Positions 45,248-52,140 of a stretch of DNA of 64,000 nucleotides are shown here, piece by piece. The position numbers and the translations under genes are program-made. Each line of letters opens with the position of its first letter. Position 1 is the first letter of the stretch. Below the pieces are notes generated by a model. That model had not been told where the DNA came from. It saw only the letters and a program-made list of their open reading frames with translations, and did not search any database. Location of the stretch: contig NZ_QRDV01000005.1 of assembly GCF_003386165.1 (NCBI RefSeq), positions 239,844 to 303,843 of the forward strand. The letters are read 5' to 3'. Source of the stretch: Winogradskyella eximia (GTDB lineage: Bacteria; Bacteroidota; Bacteroidia; Flavobacteriales; Flavobacteriaceae).

Positions 45248-46522
45248 TTACCCTCTGTTTATAAGGATGTAGATAATACCAATTAGAATAACACTTCCAA
45301 AAGCAAGTGCTACTAATTTTCCTGTAGCTTTAGATCCTTTAAATACCGTAATACCCAATTTTACAAGCATATTACTTATGGTAGCCGTAATAATAACAGA
45401 TGCAGCAAGCTCTAGTTTTGTGTTATCTAATGAAAACTTCGCCATACTTATAGTAATGGCATCAGTATCTGCCAAACCAGCAATTAACGCAGAATAGTAT
45501 AAGCCACTTTCTCCAAAAAACTGATGACTATAGAACACAGCAAAAAGAATCACAACATACATAACCCCAAAACCTATTGCATTTAAAATATTTAAAGGGT
45601 TACCAAGTTTAATATCTGTATCTGGTTTATTATCATCCTTATGCATTAGTATTAAAGTTGCTATGATACAGACCAATGTTAATAAACCAAATGGCAAGAC
45701 TAAATATTTTAATATTTCGAGATTAAATATATAAGCCAACAGCGCCAGCCTTGGAAACATAATGGCAGATGCAACAATAATACCTGCACTATATTTTTTG
45801 GAAAGCTCTGGTGATTCTTTACTTCTTGATGCGTAATTCCAAGCAACAGCAGTACTAGATATAAGACCTCCAAGAATAGCGGTAAGAATGATGCCTTTTT
45901 TAGAACCTACAAACTTCACTAAAAAGTAACCTATAAAATTTAAAAACGATACAATTACTATGATTGAACCAATTTCAAAAGGGTTTAATAAGTTGTTAGT
46001 ACCAAATGTTTTGTTGGGTAGAAAGGGAAGAATTAACAATGCAATAATTGAGAATTTTATAAATGCAAAAAGCTCTTCTGAAGTGATGTTACTTATAAAT
46101 GATCTAAACCGTGTTTTAAGAGAAAGTAATGTTACAATAATAACAGCCGTAGCCACTGCATCTCGGTAATATTCTGCAGAAACCATTATACCTAAAACAA
46201 AGGTTGCTATTAAGGCTAAATTTGTGGTTAAGCCTTGGCTGTATTCTTCCTTTTCTTGTACAAAGTAATGAAACGCTAGAAACAATATAAACGCACCCAA
46301 ACTTATACTTAGTAACCAAGGTGTATAAAGTGCCGTTAAGTTGGCTAAAGAAAAACCTAAAATAGCAACGATAGGAAAAGTGCGTATGCCAGCGATGCCT
46401 TTTTCTTCTTTTAGTTTATCATATTCTCTTTCTAATCCAATGATAAGGCCAATTCCCAAACTAATGAGTACTCCTAAAATATAAGAGTCCATAAATTCAG
46501 TTATACCTTGAAAAGCATTCAT
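45248..46522 (-). CDS. MgtC/SapB-DUF4010 family membrane protein
   Basis: 424 aa with about 11-12 membrane helices. The N-terminal part has the MgtC/SapB signature (LGVLISLGIGLIIGLEREYD), the rest is DUF4010 (GGLISSTAVAWNYASRSKE, GLADTDAITISMAK). Function is not well established; proposed ion or metabolite transport. No regulon-type operator precedes it. Confidence 0.92.
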   Translation of the reverse strand: MNAFQGITEFMDSYILGVLISLGIGLIIGLEREYDKLKEEKGIAGIRTFPIVAILGFSLANLTALYTPWLLSISLGAFILFLAFHYFVQEKEEYSQGLTTNLALIATFVLGIMVSAEYYRDAVATAVIIVTLLSLKTRFRSFISNITSEELFAFIKFSIIALLILPFLPNKTFGTNNLLNPFEIGSIIVIVSFLNFIGYFLVKFVGSKKGIILTAILGGLISSTAVAWNYASRSKESPELSKKYSAGIIVASAIMFPRLALLAYIFNLEILKYLVLPFGLLTLVCIIATLILMHKDDNKPDTDIKLGNPLNILNAIGFGVMYVVILFAVFYSHQFFGESGLYYSALIAGLADTDAITISMAKFSLDNTKLELAASVIITATISNMLVKLGITVFKGSKATGKLVALAFGSVILIGIIYILINRG

Positions 46523-46652
46523 AAATGTCTTTTAATTTATCAGGAATTAAAAGCGGTAATTTTTAAAAATTAAGAATTGAAGAACAACTACTTAAAACGG
46601 CTATAATCATCGCAAATAGTATAGCGTTGATAATAGCATTTAAGCCATTTCA

Positions 46653-46688
46653 CAGCTATTGAGTAAAATTTAAAATACTCAATAGCTG
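46653..46688. terminator. Hairpin, probable terminator
   Basis: CAGCTATTGAGTA (46653-46665) and TACTCAATAGCTG (46676-46688) form a perfect 13-bp stem with a 10-base loop, 8 bp past the stop of the 46697 gene. A T-rich run follows on the plus strand, an A-rich one precedes on the minus strand. The best reading is termination of the minus-strand gene. Confidence 0.65.
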
Positions 46689-46696
46689 ATTTTATT

Positions 46697-47083
46697 TTAC
46701 ATATACTTTTCAAGAAATCTAAAAAACTCTTTTTTTAGTTTTGAGTAAATTTCGCGTTGCGTTTCTATGCGGTTTCTAAATTCGATATGTTTTTTAGCTA
46801 AAGGCATATCTATAGCATCTTCGCCTTCGATACTTTGACCTTCAATACGGGTTTCGTGTTCTTCAATAACTTCTTCTAAATCTTCAATGACACTACCATG
46901 AAGCACAAATTCATTTTGATAATGCTCTAATTGTGCTAAAACATCCTTATCTGTCCAGCGTGTTACTAATTCACTTAAACGGTTATTGAACGATTTTAAT
47001 TCATCTTTCCAAAAGTCGAGTTCTCCTTTCCAAAGTTCGTGTTCAAAATGCATGTTCGAATTGTATAAAACATCAGTTTTCAT
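46697..47083 (-). CDS. All-helical hypothetical protein (paralog family B)
   Basis: 128 aa from ATG 47083 (MKTDVLYN). A longer frame opens at 47155, inside the operator, so it is rejected. The segment HELWKGELDFWKDELKSFNNRL and the C-terminal HIEFRNRIETQREIYSKLKKEFFRFLE recall the proteins at 29522 and 47909. Charged helices only, no cofactor motif. Own operator and promoter. Confidence 0.85.
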   Translation of the reverse strand: MKTDVLYNSNMHFEHELWKGELDFWKDELKSFNNRLSELVTRWTDKDVLAQLEHYQNEFVLHGSVIEDLEEVIEEHETRIEGQSIEGEDAIDMPLAKKHIEFRNRIETQREIYSKLKKEFFRFLEKYM

Positions 47084-47111
47084 AGTATTATTTTTTAAAA
47101 ATTCTATATTA

Positions 47112-47154
47112 CAAAGGTTGTTTAATATTGAAACATTCAAAATGATCTGAATCA
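47112..47154 (-). promoter_or_regulatory. Crp/Fnr-type operator plus -7-like element, 46697 gene
   Basis: TGATCTGAATCA at 47143-47154 and minus-strand AACCTTTG at 47119-47112 (one mismatch to TAnnTTTG), centres 33 bp apart. Confidence 0.7.
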
Positions 47155-47182
47155 TTGTGGTAAAAAATTCAGAAAAAAGTGT

Positions 47183-47548
47183 TTAAATTTTAATAATATC
47201 TGTAGGTGTTTCTATTAAAATAGTTTTACTGCCTCTCAATGCAATAGGCTGTTTCATAATCTCAGGATGATGTTGAATCATCTTAATCCAATCATCAGTA
47301 GAAAAATTATGAGGCTCAAAATTTGTATTGTAAGCAGGATGGTCTTGATTTACTAGATCTGCTACTTCCATGTGTAATCTAGTGGCAAGTTCTACTATTT
47401 GAGTACCAGTGAGATTTGTTTTTAGAATATCAATGTTGTCAAGTTTTAAACCTTCTGATTTTGCATAAGCCAAAGTTTGTTTGGCTCTTACTGATTTAGA
47501 GTTATAAAACAATGTGATTTGTCGGTTTGATGTCGCAATTTCTCCCAT
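47183..47548 (-). CDS. ArsC/Spx-like protein lacking cysteine
   Basis: 121 aa with the ArsC (thioredoxin-like) outline: ITLFYNSKSVRAKQTLAYAKSEG at the active-site position, LATRLHMEVADLVNQ, and HPEIMKQPIALRGSKTILI matching HP.L..RPI. The expected Cys after the first strand is replaced (NSKSVRAK), and the whole protein has no Cys. It cannot reduce arsenate by the normal route. A regulatory or scaffold role is possible. It lies 1 bp after the 47550 gene. Confidence 0.82.
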   Translation of the reverse strand: MGEIATSNRQITLFYNSKSVRAKQTLAYAKSEGLKLDNIDILKTNLTGTQIVELATRLHMEVADLVNQDHPAYNTNFEPHNFSTDDWIKMIQHHPEIMKQPIALRGSKTILIETPTDIIKI

Positions 47549-47549
47549 G

Positions 47550-47774
47550 TCACTTAAGTTTATTTTTTATCTTTTCTTCTTCTACATAATGTTCTAATAA
47601 CGCTTTTAAACCCGTTAAATATTCCTCCATAACCACCTTGTCTAAATGTGGATGTTGACTTACTGGTAAGGTCATTGGGCTTTCGTCTAATGAGCGATAA
47701 AGCTCAGGATAGTTGGTTTCAATATTTAATGTGAGTGCACTTATTTCTGTTAGTATATTCTGTAAACTTTTCAT
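47550..47774 (-). CDS. Small hypothetical protein
   Basis: 74 aa, acidic, helical, with a central TLPVSQHPHLD turn. I do not recognise a family. It shares an operon with the Cys-less ArsC-like gene (1-bp gap), so the two products may act together. Confidence 0.75.
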   Translation of the reverse strand: MKSLQNILTEISALTLNIETNYPELYRSLDESPMTLPVSQHPHLDKVVMEEYLTGLKALLEHYVEEEKIKNKLK

Positions 47775-47908
47775 TATTAGTAGCTTTGATAATAGGATCT
47801 TATCCGTATAAAAAACATCATCGCATTCAATTAAAATTAACGATATCTCTAATTACATCTCCATTTTATAGGTAGAGGTAAAACAGCGTTATAGATTAAG
47901 TATACTGC

Positions 47909-48373
47909 TTAATTTTTGGTATGCGTAAAATCTAATTGTTGTACCATTTTCTCCTTATCAATCATGTATTCAGTGACTTTAAAAATTTCTTTTCTGTTGT
48001 TTCTAAACACCTTCACAAAATCTGCCATTTCATCCTCAATTAATTGATGTTCTTCTCTAAATTTAGGAGAAACATAGGTAAGCGGATCATCAACTAACTC
48101 TGCCAAATGATGCAAATGTGAATTCACTTTAGCTAGCAGTAACGCACATTGTTTATCTACTTCTAATAGATTCATTTCAATATCATACACCATATCTATA
48201 TTTTCCTTATTAGAAATCCACATAAAATATTTATCTATAAGAAGATGTAAAAATCTTAAATCCTTATGGTAGAAAACAAGATCAGATTTCCAGTGTTCTG
48301 TAAGTACATACAATTGTTCCCAACTGGCTTCATTTATGTAATTATCTTTTGGTCTAATTCTAAAATCTTTCAT
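47909..48373 (-). CDS. All-helical hypothetical protein (paralog family C)
   Basis: 154 aa. HWKSDLVFYHKDLRFLHLLIDKY near the N-terminus and HQLIEDEMADFVKVFRNNRKEIF near the C-terminus match the layout of the proteins at 29522 and 46697. His residues (HSHLHHLAEL-like NSHLHHLAEL) occur mid-protein but do not form a known metal site. Operator and TACTTTTA promoter upstream. Confidence 0.85.
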   Translation of the reverse strand: MKDFRIRPKDNYINEASWEQLYVLTEHWKSDLVFYHKDLRFLHLLIDKYFMWISNKENIDMVYDIEMNLLEVDKQCALLLAKVNSHLHHLAELVDDPLTYVSPKFREEHQLIEDEMADFVKVFRNNRKEIFKVTEYMIDKEKMVQQLDFTHTKN

Positions 48374-48419
48374 TATTGCATTGGTTTATAACGTTATATC
48401 AAAAAAAGCTTTTGACAAT

Positions 48420-48462
48420 TAAAAGTAATAATGAAATAAGGGTTACAAAATGACCTGAATCA
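48420..48462 (-). promoter_or_regulatory. Crp/Fnr-type operator plus -7 element, 47909 gene
   Basis: TGACCTGAATCA at 48451-48462 and minus-strand TACTTTTA at 48427-48420, centres 33 bp apart. Last copy of the motif on the right side of the island. Confidence 0.75.
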
Positions 48463-48784
48463 GTCTAAACATAAATATGAATTATTACATATTAATGAGG
48501 TATTATTAAATAGACTAAACTTTTTTTACCAAAAAATCGTGAACATACTAATTAATTATTCTTTTAGCAGTAAGCTTTCTCACACAAAAGAATTGGAGCT
48601 AAGCGACATCAACCTTAACTCATAATCATCTCATTATTAAAAAACACATAAAGTAATGCACATAGATTTCTAAAATATTTCATAGCTTTATAACAAACTT
48701 AATTAAGCTATAAAACTCTTGTTATCCCGAAATAAATTAGGGGTAAATAGGGTGATTATGCTTATATAACTAGTTGCCAGTAAT
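48463..48784. other. Intergenic junction between stress island and cassette array
   Basis: No gene seen. The first cassette boundary GTTGCCAGTA lies at 48773-48782, two bases before the ATG of the first cassette gene. The DNA to its left (48463-48772) has no attC-like repeat and might hold an attI-like site, but I cannot identify one, and no integrase gene lies within the window. Confidence 0.4.
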
Positions 48785-49372
48785 ATGAAAAAAACTCTGC
48801 TAATATTAATAATACTGTTTTCATTTGAACTTTATTCACAAGAAATAATAAAGTTTTCAGATGCGGAATTTGAATTTTGTCTGACAAAAAAATGCGGAGA
48901 AACTGACTGTGAAATAACTAAAATTGAGGTTCTGAAAAATGGAATCTTAAAGCAAACTATAAAACCGAGCGAAAACTATTTCAGCAAAACATTTCCAAAC
49001 GACCAACTATTCGCAATTGAGGATATGAATTTTGACGGAAAAACGGATTTTAGGCTAATGGAATTTCTTCCTGCTGGACCGAATGTTCCTTTTCTATTTT
49101 GGATTTATAATCCGACAAATGAACTCTTTGAAGAAAACAAAGATTATGGAGAAATAACTTCACCTGAATTTGATTACGAAAAAAAGCAAATTAATTCGAC
49201 TTGGAGAAACGGTTGTTGCGAACACGGACGAGATATTTATGAATTAACAAACGGAATTCCAAAATTGACCGAACGATTTGTTATTGGACATAATTCGGAG
49301 GACAAAGAATATTATGAACATTGGAAAGTTGAAAACGGAGAATTAAAACTAATTGAAAAGAAAGTTGAATAA
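48785..49372 (+). CDS. XAC2610-like secreted protein (cassette 1)
   Basis: 195 aa with signal peptide (LLILIILFSFELYSQ). The core AIEDMNFDGKTDFRLMEF followed by PAGPNVPFLFWIYN is typical of XAC2610-related proteins, which bind calcium in an EF-like NFDG loop. Four Cys in the mature part (FCLTKKCGETDC, NGCCEHG). Sole gene between a GTTGCCAGTA boundary and the attC-like repeat at 49381. Confidence 0.85.
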   Translation: MKKTLLILIILFSFELYSQEIIKFSDAEFEFCLTKKCGETDCEITKIEVLKNGILKQTIKPSENYFSKTFPNDQLFAIEDMNFDGKTDFRLMEFLPAGPNVPFLFWIYNPTNELFEENKDYGEITSPEFDYEKKQINSTWRNGCCEHGRDIYELTNGIPKLTERFVIGHNSEDKEYYEHWKVENGELKLIEKKVE

Positions 49373-49380
49373 AATACTAC

Positions 49381-49511
49381 TGGCAACACCGTATATAATT
49401 TATTGCTAGTTCTAGCCTACTTACGAAAATCCTCGCGGATTTTCTATTCGGTTTTTATTTGCTAAATTACGTGCTAAACCACGCAACAAACCATATACAA
49501 ACACGTTGTAC
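49381..49511 (+). repeat. attC-like repeat A
   Basis: 131-bp imperfect palindrome. Outer left core TGGCAAC (49381), inner arm CCGTATATAATTTATTGC, central hairpin around AAAATCCTCGCGGATTTT, inner right arm GCAACAAACCATATACAAAC, outer right core GTTGTAC (49505-49511). The layout R''-L''...L'-R' with AAC/GTT ends is that of an integron attC site. Confidence 0.75.
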
Positions 49512-49611
49512 ACAATTAACCATAACATCAAAATCAGATTAATTCCTCAAACTAACGTAAGGAATTTTAAAGATTATTTTATTAACATAATTTTACGTTA
49601 GTCGAGATTAT

Positions 49612-50997
49612 ATGAAAGACATAATTTCAGTTGGGTTTTATTTACCAACCAAAGAAGATGATTTTATTGAATTAAAAAGTAACGAATCACTTTCAGATGC
49701 AGATTTAGTAATTTTTTGTCCAAATTTTGATAACGCTCGTTTTTCTTATGGGCATAATTCTTCTTACAGAGGAAAGACAAGTTATAATTTAGATGATTCA
49801 TCAAGAATCGTTGAATCTGCTAAACATTGGAATCGTGAGTTAGAGGCTTATTTAAAATGTGGAAAGAATTTATATATTTTACTTTCCCCTAAATATGAAT
49901 TTTACATTGATACTGGTCAAAGGCGTACTAGCGGAACTGGAAGAAATCAAAAAGTAACCAATATAGTTGATCTATTTAGCAATTATAAACTTTTACCTTT
50001 TGACTTAAAAGTTCATAATGCGAGTGGAAAAAAAATGGTTTTGCAAAATGATCTTGTCAAATCGTTTTACAAATCATTTGAGAAAGAGCTAACTTTTCAA
50101 GCGTATTTAGAGCCTTCAGATAAATATACCGAATTAATAAAAACAAAAAGTTTAGATAAATTATTGTCTATTAAATTTCAAGAATTTGAAGGTGAAGTCA
50201 TTGTCTTGCCTTACATAGAAACTGATAGAACTGATTTCTACAATGAAGATGATGAGTGGAATGCAGATGCCTTAAAATTCGGAAAAAAACTAATTCACTC
50301 ATTAATAGAGATTGATAAGAATTTATCTTCTCAAGAGGTTAAATCACCTAAACCCGATTGGCTTAATAATGAAGTTTTCGAATTAGAAAAAGCTGAGAAA
50401 ACAAAAAAATTGATTCAAAAAAATCAATCTAATATTGAAAAAATCAGGCAAGAAAATCAACAACTAGAATCTGTATTGAAAGCAGAAGAGAGTATTAAAG
50501 ACTTATTGTTTGAGACAGGAAAACCTTTAGAAATAGCAGTAATTAAAGCATTGGAATTACTTGGTTTTGAAGCAGAGAATTTTGACAATGGTGTTTTAGA
50601 ACTTGACCAAGTAATTACATCACCTGAAAAGTTAAGATATATTGGTGAATGTGAAGGAAAAGATAACAAAACAATCGATATAAGTAAATTTAGACAACTT
50701 TTAGATTCTTTAAATGAAGACTTCGAAAGAGAAGAAATAAAAGAAAAAGCATTTGGATTATTATTTGGAAACCCAAAAAGATTAATTCCATTAAACGAAA
50801 GGAAAGAGTTTTTTACTCAAAAATGCATTAATGGAGCCGAAAGAGAAAAAATCGGATTAATTAAAACAGTAGATTTATTTTTTATTGCACAATATTTAAG
50901 GAATAATTTAGATAAAGAATTTCAGAAAAATTGTCGTGATGCAATATATAATGGTTTAGGAAATATTATCAAGTTCCCCGAAGTTCCAAAAAAATAA
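49612..50997 (+). CDS. Putative PD-(D/E)XK-like nuclease protein (cassette 2)
   Basis: 461 aa, no membrane segment. The N-terminal ~200 residues are of unknown fold, a coiled coil spans about 255-295, and the C-terminal domain has the order of a restriction-endonuclease core: KPLEIAVIKALELLGF (helix, Glu), LELDQVI (Asp), IGECEGKDN (E-x-K), then a helix. This suggests a nuclease used in defence, but I do not recognise the family. It is the only gene between attC-like repeats A and B. Confidence 0.8.
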   Translation: MKDIISVGFYLPTKEDDFIELKSNESLSDADLVIFCPNFDNARFSYGHNSSYRGKTSYNLDDSSRIVESAKHWNRELEAYLKCGKNLYILLSPKYEFYIDTGQRRTSGTGRNQKVTNIVDLFSNYKLLPFDLKVHNASGKKMVLQNDLVKSFYKSFEKELTFQAYLEPSDKYTELIKTKSLDKLLSIKFQEFEGEVIVLPYIETDRTDFYNEDDEWNADALKFGKKLIHSLIEIDKNLSSQEVKSPKPDWLNNEVFELEKAEKTKKLIQKNQSNIEKIRQENQQLESVLKAEESIKDLLFETGKPLEIAVIKALELLGFEAENFDNGVLELDQVITSPEKLRYIGECEGKDNKTIDISKFRQLLDSLNEDFEREEIKEKAFGLLFGNPKRLIPLNERKEFFTQKCINGAEREKIGLIKTVDLFFIAQYLRNNLDKEFQKNCRDAIYNGLGNIIKFPEVPKK

Positions 50998-51001
50998 CTG
51001 T

Positions 51002-51135
51002 GTACAACACTGTATATAATTTATTGCTAGCTTCTCGCCTACTTACGAAAGTCCTCGCGGACTTTCTTGGTCGATAATTATTTACTAAATTAGTTGCTTA
51101 AACCACGCAACAAACCATATACAAACTCGTTGTAC
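51002..51135 (+). repeat. attC-like repeat B
   Basis: 134 bp. Left core GTACAAC (51002-51008), central perfect hairpin GAAAGTCCTCGCGGACTTTC, right core GTTGTAC (51129-51135). TGTGTACAAC at its left end is the exact reverse complement of GTTGTACACA, which opens this same cassette at 49505, as expected for cassette circles. Confidence 0.8.
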
Positions 51136-51159
51136 TTCATTACCAGAAACCGCTAACCA

Positions 51160-51911
51160 ATGATAAAATTCTTTAGAAAAATACGCTACGACCTTATGGA
51201 AAAAACAACGCTGGAAAGTATTTAAAGTATGCTATTGGAGAAATTGTTTTGGTTGTTATTGGAATTTTAATTGCGCTGAGTTTAAATAATTGGAATGAAT
51301 CAAGGAAAAATGAGATCATTAAACAGCAGTTAATTGAAGACTTAATTGTAGAATTACAATCATCGAGGGTTATATTAAATGATGCTATTGCCCTTGGTGA
51401 TTCTCTGATTGCAGACGGTCAATTGTATTTAAAACATATTGGATCTAAAGAATTGACAATTGAAATAGATTCACTCAAAAAACTTGGAGATTTTATAACA
51501 TATGGTATTCCTTATGATCTCAATTTACCAATTTATGAAGATTCAAAATCGTCAGGCAGGCTTAGTATGATTAATAATAAGAAAGTACTACTACTTTACG
51601 CTGAGATAATGTCTGCCGACATTGGTGGATCCATTCACCGTAAAATTAGTAATGATATGTATTATAATGGTTCTGACTGGGAACTAAGAAAGGAAATAGG
51701 ATTAAGCGAAATTTTATCTACGTCTAATGAAATGATACCTGAAAGATTTAGATTAACTGAAAAAGAATTTTTGGAAATCCTAGCACGTCCTTCTACGTTT
51801 GCCACGTTAAATAATTCTTTACAGATGAAAGTTGTAAGGATTAATTATATGAATCGAATAAGCAATGGAATGACAGAAGTTATTGGATTACTTGAAGAAG
51901 AAAAAAAATAA
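51160..51911 (+). pseudogene. DUF6090 family gene with one-base frameshift (cassette 3)
   Basis: ATG at 51160 opens MIKFFRKIRYDLMEK, then an A6 run at 51200-51205 where one more A would restore the frame. After the shift the sequence continues GKYLKYAIGEIVLVVIGILIAL, the DUF6090 membrane helix, and runs to a stop at 51911. The downstream part alone is open from a TTG at 51249 (220 aa). The intact paralog at 63150 confirms the reading. It is either a decayed gene, a homopolymer sequencing error or a phase-variable tract. Confidence 0.85.
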
Positions 51912-51958
51912 TCTTAAGTTATAAAAAATAACGAAATCAAAGATTCGACGCAGTCAAA

Positions 51959-52091
51959 GCACAACCCATGCATAATTAATTGCTTGGTCACTGCCGACTT
52001 ACGAACATTACTGCGGAATATTCTATCTGTGTTTTATTTGCTAAATTAGTTGCTTAAAACACGTAACAAACCATACACAAAACAATTGTAT
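51959..52091 (+). repeat. attC-like repeat C
   Basis: 133 bp, more diverged. Left core GCACAAC (51959-51965), inner arm TGCATAATTAATTGC, middle ACTTACGAACATTACTGCGGAATATTC, inner right arm GTAACAAACCATACACAAAAC, right core ATTGTAT (52085-52091). Confidence 0.7.
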
Positions 52092-52140
52092 ACAAACAGC
52101 AATAAAAAAATGTGTAAAACAAAATAGAAGAAAAGATTAG

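Noticed and set aside
49400..49460. Repeats as simple terminators or REP elements
   Set aside because: The central hairpin could terminate transcription, but the conserved outer arms and the start-end complementarity of intervals are not explained by that.
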